Source: Clostridia bacterium
GTDB lineage: Bacteria > Bacillota > Clostridia > Oscillospirales > CAG-272
Direction: 5' to 3'
NCBI GenBank assembly: GCA_017452525.1
Contig: JAFTMG010000006.1
Location: forward strand, 109,790-173,789
Length of the DNA stretch: 64,000 nt
Program-made: the position numbers and the translations under genes
The notes under the pieces: model-generated
What the model was told of the DNA's origin: nothing
Databases searched by the model: none
The model's input: only the letters and a program-made list of their open reading frames with translations
Part shown: piece by piece, positions 50,758 to 59,836 of the stretch
Layout: each line of letters starts with the position of its first letter
Numbering within the stretch: position 1 is the first letter of the stretch

Positions 50758-52563
50758 ATGAGAAAAAATCAACTGATCGGAGCAAATCCCGTCATCGGTA
50801 TCCGCCCTGTGATCGACGGCAGACGCGGCAAGCTGGGTGTGCGCGAGTCGCTGGAAGACCAGACCATGAATATGGCAAAGCGTGCCGCCAAGCTGTTTGA
50901 AGAAAACCTGAAATATGCCGATGGAACACCCGTCAAGGTCGTCATTGCCGACACCACCATCGGCCGCGTGGGCGAGACTGCCGCCTGTGCCGAGAAATTC
51001 CGCCGCGAGGGCGTTTCCATTACCCTCTCCGTCACCCCCTGCTGGTGCTACGGCTCGGAGACGATGGACATGGATCCGCACACCATCAAGGGTGTCTGGG
51101 GCTTTAACGGCACCGAGCGCCCGGGCGCCGTCTATCTTGCCGCCGTTCTTGCCGCGCACGCCCAGAAGGGTCTGCCCGCCTTCGGCATTTACGGCAAGGA
51201 CGTACAGGATCTGGATGACACCACCATTCCCGATGACGTCAAGGAAAAGCTGCTCCGCTTCGGCAGAGCCGCCATCGCCGCCGCTTCGATGCGAGGCAAG
51301 TCCTATCTGCAGATTGGTTCTCTGTGCATGGGCATTGCCGGCTCGCAGATCGACACCAACTTTATAGAAGATTATCTCGGTATGCGCGTCGAATCCATCG
51401 ACGAGGTCGAGATCATCCGCCGCATGACTGAAGGTATCTATGATCATGAGGAATACGAGCGCGCCGTGGCTTGGGCAAAGGAAAACTGTCGCATTGGCTT
51501 TGATAAGAATCCCGAGTTCATTCGCAAGAGCGATGAAGAAAAAGCAAAAGACTTTGAATTCACCGTACTGATGGCGATGATCATTCAGGACCTGATGAAC
51601 GGCAACGACAAGCTGCCAAAGGGCTGCGAGGAGGAGATGGTGGGACACAACGCCATCGCCGCCGGCTTCCAGGGACAGAGACAGTGGACCGACTTCTATC
51701 CCAACTGCGACTTTGGTGAAGCCATTCTCAACTCTTCCTTCGACTGGAACGGCACGCGCGAGCCATATATTCTTGCCACCGAAAACGACACCCTCAACGG
51801 TCTGGGCATGCTCTTTATGAAGCTGCTCACCAATCGCCCGCAGATCTTCGCTGATGTCCGTACCTATTGGTCGGAGGAGGCTGTCAAGAGCGCGGCGGGC
51901 GGCTACACCATCGAGGGCAAGGCAAAAGACTGCGGCGGCTTTATCCACCTGATCAACTCCGGCGCCGCCTGTATCGATGCCAATTGCCGTGCCTTGAATG
52001 CGGACGGCAAGCCCGAGATCAAGGAATGGTACAACGTGACTGAGGACGATCAGAAGGCAATCATGGAAAACGTGGAGTGGTGCCCTGCCGACAACGGCTA
52101 TTTCCGCGGCGGCGGCTTCTCTTCCCGCTTTGTCACCAAGGCGGAGATTCCCTGTACCATGATCCGTCTCAATCTCGTCAAGGGTCTGGGCCCCGTGCTT
52201 CAGATCGCCGAGGGTTGGACGGTCGAGCTGCCCGATGAGGTGACCGACGTGCTGTGGAAGCGCACCGACTATACCTGGCCCTGCACTTGGTTCGCTCCCC
52301 GCTGTGACGGCAAAGAGGGCTCGCCCTTTGAGAACGCTTATGAGGTCATGAACCATTGGGGCGCCAACCACGGTGCCATCAGCTACGGCCATATCGGTGC
52401 CGATCTGATCACCCTCTGCTCCATGCTCCGTATTCCCGTTTGCATGCACAACGTTCCCGAAAAGGACATCTTCCGCCCCGCTTGCTGGAACGCCTTCGGC
52501 TCCGACAAGGAAGGTCAGGACTACCGCGCCTGCGCAACCTACGGGCCGTTGTTTAAGAAGTAA
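50758..52563 (+). CDS. fucI: L-fucose isomerase
   Basis: 601 residues, the usual FucI length. The start [36 protein letters not shown] and later [50 protein letters not shown] are diagnostic, the last containing catalytic Glu and Asp. Further metal-site sequence is [18 protein letters not shown]. It converts L-fucose to L-fuculose (often also D-arabinose). Fuculokinase and aldolase genes are not in the window. CGGAGG precedes the ATG. Confidence 0.97.
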   Translation: MRKNQLIGANPVIGIRPVIDGRRGKLGVRESLEDQTMNMAKRAAKLFEENLKYADGTPVKVVIADTTIGRVGETAACAEKFRREGVSITLSVTPCWCYGSETMDMDPHTIKGVWGFNGTERPGAVYLAAVLAAHAQKGLPAFGIYGKDVQDLDDTTIPDDVKEKLLRFGRAAIAAASMRGKSYLQIGSLCMGIAGSQIDTNFIEDYLGMRVESIDEVEIIRRMTEGIYDHEEYERAVAWAKENCRIGFDKNPEFIRKSDEEKAKDFEFTVLMAMIIQDLMNGNDKLPKGCEEEMVGHNAIAAGFQGQRQWTDFYPNCDFGEAILNSSFDWNGTREPYILATENDTLNGLGMLFMKLLTNRPQIFADVRTYWSEEAVKSAAGGYTIEGKAKDCGGFIHLINSGAACIDANCRALNADGKPEIKEWYNVTEDDQKAIMENVEWCPADNGYFRGGGFSSRFVTKAEIPCTMIRLNLVKGLGPVLQIAEGWTVELPDEVTDVLWKRTDYTWPCTWFAPRCDGKEGSPFENAYEVMNHWGANHGAISYGHIGADLITLCSMLRIPVCMHNVPEKDIFRPACWNAFGSDKEGQDYRACATYGPLFKK

Positions 52564-52573
52564 CTCTACTAAA

Positions 52574-52606
52574 AAATCCGCTGTGCGCTTGGCACAGCGG
52601 ATCTTT
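52574..52606. terminator. Bidirectional terminator after fucI
   Basis: ATCCGCTGTGC (52576-52586) and GCACAGCGGAT (52592-52602) are perfect complements with a 5-base loop, with an A-run on the left and CTTTCG on the right, between convergent stops at 52563 and 52609. Confidence 0.85.
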
Positions 52607-52608
52607 CG

Positions 52609-53127
52609 TTATAACAGCTCAAATGCCACGATCTCGCCGTTTTGTGGCAGATCACCGCCTGCGGTGGCTTGGATCATCAAGCCGTGTCCCGCGATCACTA
52701 CCTTATCATAGTGTCTGTACTTTTCCAACACGCGGATGACACGCGCTCGGATGGATGCGGCATCCTCCCAAGCCTTCTCCTCCCCGGAAGGATATACTCC
52801 GTGATTGGCTTGGTACTCCTTGTACGCACTCTCAACAAGCGCGTCATCATAGGAAAAATCCCGACATGCCAGACATTCATACAGATCGGTCTCGATCACG
52901 ATATCCGCGCCGAGCTCTTTGGAGAGGATCGCGGCTGTCTGAACGGCGCGGGTATAGGGTGAGCTTAAAATCAGCTCCGTTCCCTTCAGCCTATCGTCCT
53001 TTGCCGTCTTTTTGATCTGCTCAATGCCGAGCGCCGATAGTGGGGCAAGATTCACACCAAAGCCTTGATATATCTTGGTATTCCGTTCGGAATAGTCGGT
53101 CTTTCCATGTCTGACAAAATAGAACAT
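52609..53127 (-). CDS. Histidine phosphatase family protein (phosphoglycerate-mutase-like)
   Basis: 172 residues. The RHG motif at the N-terminus (FYFVRHGKTDYSERN) and the second histidine in VVIAGHGLMIQ, with SSPYTRAVQTAAILS between, are the catalytic pattern of the branch-1 histidine phosphatases. Substrates vary, from phosphoglycerate to nucleotide sugars and alpha-ribazole-P. GGAGG precedes the ATG. It follows the S66 gene by 16 bases. Confidence 0.85.
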   Translation of the reverse strand: MFYFVRHGKTDYSERNTKIYQGFGVNLAPLSALGIEQIKKTAKDDRLKGTELILSSPYTRAVQTAAILSKELGADIVIETDLYECLACRDFSYDDALVESAYKEYQANHGVYPSGEEKAWEDAASIRARVIRVLEKYRHYDKVVIAGHGLMIQATAGGDLPQNGEIVAFELL

Positions 53128-53143
53128 CGCTCATCCTCCGGGA

Positions 53144-54055
53144 TCATTCTACGCCGATCTCCAAAAACTCAAATTCGTCCGCCGTGGCGTCGAGTCTTGC
53201 ACGAGTACCGATTGGGAAAACGGATTGATAGATGCCGTGTCCGAAGTCCTCGCAATGGACCACGGGGATCTGATACTTCTTGCCGATCCGCTCCAGGATC
53301 TGATCAATCTCGGGATAATCCTTGGTCGAATAGTGACCGAAGATCAGCCCCGTCACCGATTCAAACACGCCGCGATGCTCCAGATTAGAGAACCACTTGG
53401 AAACCATAGACGGCGGGCTGAAGCGCTCGTGATCTTCAATAAAGAGCAGATGCGGCTCGCTGTGGTCGATATGATACCATGGAAGTCCCTGCAGGGCGGC
53501 AAAATTCTCCAGATAACCGCCGATCAGCGTTCCCTCGCAGGCGCCGGGCGTGATCATACGCCAAGAGCCGCTCTTGCGGTGCTTCAGATGGGGACGGATC
53601 AGCCGTCCGTCAAAATTCATAAAATTATAGAGTGACACGTTGGCGAAGGATCGGGGAGAGATGCCGTAAAAGGTCACGATCCCCGACATGCTCTGCAGCG
53701 CATTGAGTATGGTCGTACTGTCGCTGTAGCTGCAAACGACCTTGGGGTTCTTGCGCAGAAGATCGTAATCGATATAAGGCAGTAGCTCATTGCCCACCTC
53801 GCCGCCGCCGAACATGACCGCATTCACGTCCGGATCAGCCAGCATGGCATTGAAATCCGCGGCACGCTCCTCCACACTGCCCGCATAACCGTTGGTATCG
53901 GAATAGAGATTCGGCGCGCGTTTGATCAGAAAACCAAGCTGCTCCAATCCGCGAAGTCCCGGTTCCATTTTTTCGGGCGTGGTGACCAGACAAGGGGCAA
54001 CGATACCAATGGTATCGCCCGGCTTCAACCGTTTCGGTTTGATCAGATTGCTCAT
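53144..54055 (-). CDS. S66 family peptidase (LD-carboxypeptidase/MccF-like)
   Basis: 303 residues starting at MSNLIKPKRLKPGDTIGIVAPC, with GAGGTG upstream. The nucleophile serine lies in CSYSDSTTI (near 107), and the histidine in CEDFGHG near the C-terminus completes the Ser-Glu-His triad of the S66 family. Such enzymes cut LD-peptide bonds of cell wall tetrapeptides or detoxify microcin-C-like compounds. There is no signal peptide, so it acts in the cytoplasm, as for murein recycling. Preceded by the glyS terminator. Confidence 0.85.
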   Translation of the reverse strand: MSNLIKPKRLKPGDTIGIVAPCLVTTPEKMEPGLRGLEQLGFLIKRAPNLYSDTNGYAGSVEERAADFNAMLADPDVNAVMFGGGEVGNELLPYIDYDLLRKNPKVVCSYSDSTTILNALQSMSGIVTFYGISPRSFANVSLYNFMNFDGRLIRPHLKHRKSGSWRMITPGACEGTLIGGYLENFAALQGLPWYHIDHSEPHLLFIEDHERFSPPSMVSKWFSNLEHRGVFESVTGLIFGHYSTKDYPEIDQILERIGKKYQIPVVHCEDFGHGIYQSVFPIGTRARLDATADEFEFLEIGVE

Positions 54056-54073
54056 ATTACACCTCACAGATAG

Positions 54074-54110
54074 AAAAACCGCCGGAGCTTTAACACCCCG
54101 GCGGTGATTT
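54074..54110 (-). terminator. glyS terminator
   Basis: ACCGCCGGGGTG and CTCCGGCGGTTTTT form a GC-rich stem with a T-run on the minus strand, 26 bases after the glyS stop at 54139. Confidence 0.85.
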
Positions 54111-54138
54111 TTGAAAATTGCCGTACGGGACGGACTTT

Positions 54139-55536
54139 TTAGAACTCGATTGCCTTTTCAATATAGGACTTCAGCTCGGTGATCGGGATGCGGACCTGAC
54201 CCATGGTATCACGGTCACGAACGGTCACGCAGCCGTCGTTCTCGGAATCAAAGTCATAGGTGATGCAGAGAGGAGTACCGATCTCATCCTCACGGCGGTA
54301 ACGCTTACCGATGGAACCGGTCTCGTCAAAGTCAACCATGAAGTACTTGGACAGATCTGCATAAATCTCCTCTGCCTTCTCGGAGAGCTTCTTGGAAAGA
54401 GGAAGAACTGCCGCCTTGAAGGGAGCCAGCGCGGGATGCAGATGCAGAACGACACGGGTGTCATTCTTCTCGGCATCGATGACTTCCTCATCGTAAGCAT
54501 CGACCAGGAATGCGAGAGCAACACGGTCAGCACCAAGAGAGGGCTCGACAACGTAAGGAATGTAGTGCTCGCCCGTCTCAGCATCGAAATAGGTCATATC
54601 CTTGCCGCTGTGCTCTGCATGCTGGCCAAGGTCATAATTGGTGCGGTCAGCTACGCCCCACAGCTCGCCCCATCCGAACGGGAAGAGGAACTCGAAGTCG
54701 GTGGTTGCCTTGGAATAGAAGCAAAGCTCCTCGGGATCGTGGTCACGCAGACGCAGGTTCTCGTCTCTCATGCCGAGATCCAGCAGCCACTTGTGGCAGT
54801 AGTTCTTCCAATAGTTGAACCACTCCAGATCGGTACCGGGCTTGCAGAAGAACTCCAGCTCCATCTGCTCAAACTCACGGGTACGGAAAACAAAGTTACC
54901 GGGAGTGATCTCGTTACGGAAGGACTTACCGATCTGGCAAACGCCGAAGGGCAGCTTGCGGCGGGTAGAACGGGCGACCGCGGGGAAATTCACAAAGATA
55001 CCCTGCGCCGTCTCGGGGCGGAGATATACGGTATTGGTGCTGTCCTCGGTAACGCCGATGAAGGTCTTGAACATCAGATTGAACTTCTTGATGTCGGTGA
55101 ACTCGTGACCTCCGCACAGAGGGCAACCGATGTTCTTTTCCTTGATGAAGGCAGCCATCTGCTCAAAGGTCCAGCCGGCGGGATTATCGTCGGTACCGTT
55201 TTCAAAAGCGTATTCCTCGATCAGCTTATCGGCTCTGTGGCGCGCTTTGCACTGCTTGCAGTCCATCAGGGGGTCGGAAAAGCCTCCCACGTGACCGGAT
55301 GCGACCCAAGCCTCGGGATTCATGATGATGGCACTGTCGAGACCGACGTTGTACTTGTTTTCCTGAACAAACTTCTTCCACCATGCCTTTTTGACGTTAT
55401 TCTTGAATTCTACGCCAAGAGGACCGTAATCCCAGGAGTTGGCAAGACCGCCGTAGATCTCGGAGCCGGGGAAGATGAAGCCGCGCGTTTTACACAGCGC
55501 AACGATTTTGTCCATTGTCTTTTCGGAGTTGTTCAT
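54139..55536 (-). CDS. glyS: Glycyl-tRNA synthetase, single-chain alpha2 type
   Basis: 465 residues beginning [41 protein letters not shown]. Class II motifs are clear: motif 2 in [25 protein letters not shown], motif 3 in [18 protein letters not shown] Cys pair region (CKQCKARH and CPLCGGHEF) holds a zinc in the insertion. It charges tRNA-Gly. This is the eukaryote-like GlyRS found in many Firmicutes, as opposed to the alpha2beta2 form. The start at 55536 follows AAAGGA. Confidence 0.97.
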   Translation of the reverse strand: MNNSEKTMDKIVALCKTRGFIFPGSEIYGGLANSWDYGPLGVEFKNNVKKAWWKKFVQENKYNVGLDSAIIMNPEAWVASGHVGGFSDPLMDCKQCKARHRADKLIEEYAFENGTDDNPAGWTFEQMAAFIKEKNIGCPLCGGHEFTDIKKFNLMFKTFIGVTEDSTNTVYLRPETAQGIFVNFPAVARSTRRKLPFGVCQIGKSFRNEITPGNFVFRTREFEQMELEFFCKPGTDLEWFNYWKNYCHKWLLDLGMRDENLRLRDHDPEELCFYSKATTDFEFLFPFGWGELWGVADRTNYDLGQHAEHSGKDMTYFDAETGEHYIPYVVEPSLGADRVALAFLVDAYDEEVIDAEKNDTRVVLHLHPALAPFKAAVLPLSKKLSEKAEEIYADLSKYFMVDFDETGSIGKRYRREDEIGTPLCITYDFDSENDGCVTVRDRDTMGQVRIPITELKSYIEKAIEF

Positions 55537-55630
55537 GTTTTGTTTCCTTTCCGGGGTCCTACGCAGGCGGCGCAAGCCCCTTCCCCGCCCTTTGGGAGCG
55601 GAGCGTTGTTATAATAAAACGAATGGATAT

Positions 55631-55659
55631 ATTATACAGGATATTTCCGAAAAATGCAA
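55631..55659 (-). promoter_or_regulatory. glyS promoter
   Basis: TTGCAT (55654-55659) and TATAAT (55631-55636), 17-base spacer, minus strand, about 95 bases before the start. The leader is too short for a T-box. Confidence 0.75.
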
Positions 55660-55678
55660 GAGCTATTCGGAAATATCC
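55639..55678. repeat. 11-bp inverted repeat around the glyS -35 box
   Basis: GGATATTTCCG (55639-55649) and CGGAAATATCC (55668-55678) are exact complements with 18 bases between, and the -35 box (55654-55659) lies in that loop. It could be an operator or a weak hairpin at the 3' end of the pmbA transcript. Confidence 0.5.
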
Positions 55679-55704
55679 CGTAAAATCAATACTTTTTGAG
55701 CGAA

Positions 55705-57030
55705 TTATTTGCCCGCCACGCTCATCTGCGGGATATAGACGTCGGGAGAGCCGAACATGGTCGAGCCACCGGAAATGCCGAACTTAACGTCGTTGCCGAC
55801 GGTATCGATCTGCTTGAGCAGTTCAAAGAAATTACCCGCGATGGTAAAGGACTTGACGGGGCGGCCCAGCTTGCCGTCCTCGATCATAAAGCCCGCGCTT
55901 TCGATGGAGAAATCGCCGGTGGTAGCATTGGCGCCGGCATGCAGCCCCTTGACCTCGGTGATGTAGATGCCGCCGTTTGCCTTCCGAAGAAGCTCCTCGT
56001 CGCTTGCCTCACCGGCTGCAATGTAGAAATTGAAGAAACGGATGCCGTTGTGACGCGCGCCGTTGCCCGTGCTCTCACGGCCTGCCTTCTTGGCGGTGGA
56101 CAGATTGTAAAGCAGAGTGTTCAGCGTACCGTTCTCCACGATGCACTTGCGGGAGGTTGCCACACCCTCACCGTCAAAGGCGGCTTGGATGGAGCCGGGA
56201 CGGAAGGGATCGTCCATAATGGTCACGCAATCCGCCGCGATCTTCTCCCCCTCCTTGCCTGCCAGCAGGGACAGTCCCTTCTGCGCCGCTCTCGAGGAGA
56301 AGACAGAGCTGAAGGTGGACAGGAGACTTCTCATCTGCTTGCCACTGATAACGATGGGATAGTGTCCCGTCTCCACGAGTCCCGCGCCCAGCTTGGAAAG
56401 TGCCTCGGCAACCGCCTTATCGGCAATCTCACCCAGCTCCTCCATGGTCGCGCCCTCGGCAACCTCAAAGCCGAAGGAAGCCTCGTCACCGTCCTTGACG
56501 TTGACCTGTACGACGCCGTACTGCAAACCGTAGCTTGCAGTCAGCTCCAGACCGTAGGAGTTATACAGGCAGGTCTCGATCTTGCCGCAGGAGGCGGAAG
56601 AGCGAGTGCCGTCCGCGATCTTGTCGGAAAGCGAATAGACCTTATTCTGCAGGGCAAGGGTAACCTCGGTCATCTGCGCCGCGTTGGGAACGGGCGGCTC
56701 CTTGATCTCCACCTTTTCATATTTGGGCGAGCCGGGGAAAATATCGACCTCGTCATCACTTTCGATGCTCTTGGCATTCTCCATGGCACGGCTGACGAGA
56801 GCGGTCAGCTCCTCCTCTTCAAACAGCTCGGTAGAGGCATAGCCCATCTTGCCGTTGACCTTGCAACGGAAGTCGATGCCCTGACTGTTGCCCGAGGAGA
56901 AGGAATCGATCTCCTGCTTGAGTGCGCCAACGCTCATGTCTTCATCGGCATAATAATACAGTTCATATTCATCCAAGCCTGCCTCCTTGGCGGCGCGGAC
57001 GATGATTTCTTTCATGGATTCAAATTTCAT
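55705..57030 (-). CDS. pmbA: PmbA/TldE-like subunit of the TldD protease
   Basis: 441 residues starting MKFESMKEIIVRAAKEAGLDEYELYY, with GGAG upstream. It has the PmbA layout: EIDSFSSGNSQGIDFRC, NGKMGYAST, KFVSSRKC-like VATSRKCIVENG and the C-terminal FMIEDGKLGRPVKSFTIAGNFFELL. TldE/PmbA lacks the HExxxH zinc site and pairs with TldD to form a zinc protease that opens and degrades unfolded or modified peptides. Separated from tldD by a lipoprotein gene. Confidence 0.9.
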   Translation of the reverse strand: MKFESMKEIIVRAAKEAGLDEYELYYYADEDMSVGALKQEIDSFSSGNSQGIDFRCKVNGKMGYASTELFEEEELTALVSRAMENAKSIESDDEVDIFPGSPKYEKVEIKEPPVPNAAQMTEVTLALQNKVYSLSDKIADGTRSSASCGKIETCLYNSYGLELTASYGLQYGVVQVNVKDGDEASFGFEVAEGATMEELGEIADKAVAEALSKLGAGLVETGHYPIVISGKQMRSLLSTFSSVFSSRAAQKGLSLLAGKEGEKIAADCVTIMDDPFRPGSIQAAFDGEGVATSRKCIVENGTLNTLLYNLSTAKKAGRESTGNGARHNGIRFFNFYIAAGEASDEELLRKANGGIYITEVKGLHAGANATTGDFSIESAGFMIEDGKLGRPVKSFTIAGNFFELLKQIDTVGNDVKFGISGGSTMFGSPDVYIPQMSVAGK

Positions 57031-57068
57031 GATGATCTCCATTCATATCATTCAAAATTCGGAAAATA

Positions 57069-58391
57069 TCAGCTGTAGACCACGGCGAAGTGCAGGTCGG
57101 ACACGCGCCCGCCGCCACTGATATTAAAATTCATATAGTACTCGTCTTCAAAGTGAAGGATAGTCTCGGTTTCGATGGTAAGCTCCAGCGGAACCTCGCG
57201 GACAAAATTGCCGTTCCAATCATAAACCATGATCACGTTGTATTTGTTCCCGCCCTCGGAGGAATCGGGGCTGAGGGGCATATAGATGAATTCGTCATCA
57301 GCATCCATTCCCTGCCCGACCTGCTTTTTGGAGGAAGAAACGGTTGGGAAAGAGGTCTTGGGGACGAAGTTTTCATCGGTGATGCAGAGTCGACCGCCCG
57401 CTGCCACCACGTAGCAATCGCGGGTGGCATTATAGGCAATTGCCCACGGCGTTCCCGGCAGGGGCGCATCCACCTCGGAAACCACTGTCAGCGTTTCGGG
57501 ATCAATTCTCGTGATGATCTTTCCGAGCATATTGGGTATGACCAGCAAATTTCTCTTGCTGTCATAGGTCATGTCATTGGCATGATCCAGCGGCATCTCG
57601 GCGCTGACTGCAACCTCGGAGAAATCCGACACCTTGGATTTGACCAGAATATCCGTCTCAACATTGCCTTCTTTTTTCTTCAGAACGTTGTAGAAATAGG
57701 TTCCGTCGGTGGCGGCACCCTGCGCGGCGGTAAATCCGTTGCGCTCCGAAAGATTCCGATCGTTCGTCACGTAAGCGGCGATCGGGTGGGTGGAGCGAAG
57801 GATGCTCTCACGCTGATCCAGACTCTCGGAGGTGTGAATGACCTCTGTTCCCACAGGAAGATTCAGATACCCCGCGCCCGCGTATTCCTTATTCAGAAGG
57901 AACTGCGACTCAAAGGCGTAGAGTCCGTATGCCGTCATGTTCTCACTGGTTCCCACGATCACGACCTTATCCTCGGTCACGCGGATGCCGTAAGAATGGG
58001 GCGGCAGATCGGCAAGCAGCTCCTGCGTTGCCCGACGGTTGGTGACGCCGACCAGAATCTCCGGCTTGGAATTATCCACCTCAGCATCCTTTCTGGTCCA
58101 ATCGGTACCGATGGTCGCCTTGGATGAGGTGAACTTTTGAAGATTTTTGTGAAGCGCCTTGGTATTGCTGACCATGGCGGAGGACGCCTCCTCGGAGCGC
58201 GTGATGGTAAAGGTACACTTTCCGTCGGTGATCAGGGAGAGCGTGGAAACCGTTTTTTCCGTTTCCTTTGCAACCGTCACCGTGGTTTCCCCGGTGGCGG
58301 CGGTCGTCTCTTCCATATCTTCCACCTTCTGTGCACAGGAGGTCAGAAGCATGGCACCAAGCAACAGCGCGCAGACCAGCTGTTTTTTCAT
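57069..58391 (-). CDS. Lipoprotein with GxTNR domain and C-terminal beta-propeller-like repeats
   Basis: 440 residues. MKKQLVCALLLGAMLLTSCAQ is a lipoprotein signal with lipobox LTSC, then a Thr-rich linker. Residues about 50-170 (LITDGKCTFTITRSEE ... PEILVGVTNRRATQELL ... VVIVGTSENM) match the repeated domain in the alkaline phosphatase lipoprotein at 1496-3355. The rest (residues about 180-440; MTYDSKRNLLVIPNMLG and IDPETLTVVSEVDAPLPGTPW) looks like a beta-propeller. It is located between tldD and pmbA, 15 bases after tldD and 38 bases before pmbA, so it is surely co-transcribed. Function unknown, probably a surface sensor or binding protein. Confidence 0.75.
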   Translation of the reverse strand: MKKQLVCALLLGAMLLTSCAQKVEDMEETTAATGETTVTVAKETEKTVSTLSLITDGKCTFTITRSEEASSAMVSNTKALHKNLQKFTSSKATIGTDWTRKDAEVDNSKPEILVGVTNRRATQELLADLPPHSYGIRVTEDKVVIVGTSENMTAYGLYAFESQFLLNKEYAGAGYLNLPVGTEVIHTSESLDQRESILRSTHPIAAYVTNDRNLSERNGFTAAQGAATDGTYFYNVLKKKEGNVETDILVKSKVSDFSEVAVSAEMPLDHANDMTYDSKRNLLVIPNMLGKIITRIDPETLTVVSEVDAPLPGTPWAIAYNATRDCYVVAAGGRLCITDENFVPKTSFPTVSSSKKQVGQGMDADDEFIYMPLSPDSSEGGNKYNVIMVYDWNGNFVREVPLELTIETETILHFEDEYYMNFNISGGGRVSDLHFAVVYS

Positions 58392-58406
58392 GGCCGTATC
58401 CCCCGA

Positions 58407-59795
58407 TCAGGATTTGCTTCTGCCGCCAACGGTAATGTTGGAAACGCGGATCAGAGGCTGACCCACGTTGGTAGCCACGCTACCGGAACGGGAGCCGCAC
58501 ATACCCTGCCCCATCTCCAGATTCTGACCGACCATGTCGATATCCTGCAGGATCTGAGAGCCGGTACCGATCAGCGACGCGCCGCGAACGGGCTCACAGA
58601 TCTTACCGTTACGGATGATATAGCCCTCGGTGACCGAGAAGTTGAAGGCACCCGTCAGCGGGTGGACAGAGCCACCGCCCATCTTGGCGGCATAGAGACC
58701 GTATTCGATGGAGGAGATGATATCCTCGTTCTTGTCGGATCCGTTGGCAATATAGGTATTGGTCATACGGGAGGTCGGCTCGTAAGCATAGCCCTGACGG
58801 CGGCTGTTGCCCGTCATGGGCATATTCATGCGGCGGGAGCCGAGACGGTCGATCATGTAGCTCTTCAGAACGCCGTTTTCGATCAACACGTTGCGCTGAG
58901 AAGGATGTCCCTCGTCATCCACGTTGATCGAGCCCCATTCGCCGGGAAGCGTACCGTCATCGATGGCGGTGACCTTTTCGTTGGCGATCTTCTGACCCAG
59001 CTTTCCTGCCATCTGCGATGCGCCGATGGCGACGGAGGTTGCCTCAAGAGAATGACCGCAAGCCTCATGGAAGATCACGCCGCCGAAGCCGTTTTCAATG
59101 GCAACGGGCATCTGTCCCGCGGGACAGTAGTCGGCGCGGAGATTGGTCATGGCGACTCTTGCCGCCTCCTTGCCTGCCGCCTTGGGATCGATGAACTCAA
59201 ACATTTCCATACCCATAGCGCGGCCGGGACCTACGAATCCAGACTGGTTCTCGCCGCCGTCGGAAGCAACAGCACTGACGGTCAGGCGGGTGCGCAGATG
59301 GCGGTCAACGGTATACAACTCCTCGCTGTTGGCGACCAGGATGGTATGATCAACGGAGAACAGGCTTCCCTGCACCTGACTGATCTTCTCGTCATATTCC
59401 TTGGCGGCGGTGCATGCCTCCTTGAGGATATCGGTGCGCTCCTTGACGGCAACGTCACCGGGCAGACGGCGCACGGGGTGCGCGTTCGGGAAGATGCGTT
59501 CGGTCAGGTGAATGGAGACCTCCTTCTTCGACTGACCAATGGCGTCCGCCACACCGGCGGCGCAACGAAGCAGGCCCTCACGGGTGATGTCGGTGGTGGT
59601 GGCGTAGACGGTTCTCGTGCCAAGGAAGGCGCGAATGCCCACGCCGGAAAGCACGTTGTCACCGACGGAATCGATCTTACCGTCGATGAGGTGGATGGAA
59701 TTGTTGCGTGTCAGCTCCTGATAGATCTCGGCAAAATCCGCGCCCGTTGACATGGCAACGGCGAGGACCTCCGAGCAGAGGTGTTTGTTCAGCAT
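58407..59795 (-). CDS. tldD: TldD-like metalloprotease
   Basis: 462 residues with the zinc motif HEACGH (near 240, HExxxH) in GGVIFHEACGHSLEATSVAIGAS, and the LKSYMIDR, SRRQGYAYEP segments typical of TldD. With PmbA it would form the heteromeric TldD/E protease. AAGGAGG precedes the ATG. Next upstream is tgt at 41 bases, and the genes run in the order tgt, tldD, lipoprotein, pmbA. Confidence 0.92.
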   Translation of the reverse strand: MLNKHLCSEVLAVAMSTGADFAEIYQELTRNNSIHLIDGKIDSVGDNVLSGVGIRAFLGTRTVYATTTDITREGLLRCAAGVADAIGQSKKEVSIHLTERIFPNAHPVRRLPGDVAVKERTDILKEACTAAKEYDEKISQVQGSLFSVDHTILVANSEELYTVDRHLRTRLTVSAVASDGGENQSGFVGPGRAMGMEMFEFIDPKAAGKEAARVAMTNLRADYCPAGQMPVAIENGFGGVIFHEACGHSLEATSVAIGASQMAGKLGQKIANEKVTAIDDGTLPGEWGSINVDDEGHPSQRNVLIENGVLKSYMIDRLGSRRMNMPMTGNSRRQGYAYEPTSRMTNTYIANGSDKNEDIISSIEYGLYAAKMGGGSVHPLTGAFNFSVTEGYIIRNGKICEPVRGASLIGTGSQILQDIDMVGQNLEMGQGMCGSRSGSVATNVGQPLIRVSNITVGGRSKS

Positions 59796-59836
59796 GGTGT
59801 TCCTCCTTTTGGATATAGGTTTTATATGAAATGAAA

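Noticed and set aside
50575..52449. 624-codon minus-strand frame opposite fucI
   Set aside because: Antisense to fucI, which is a full-length conserved enzyme.
55537..55624. T-box riboswitch before glyS
   Set aside because: Only about 90 bases lie between the promoter and the start, and no AGGGUGGNACCGCG-like T-box sequence is present.
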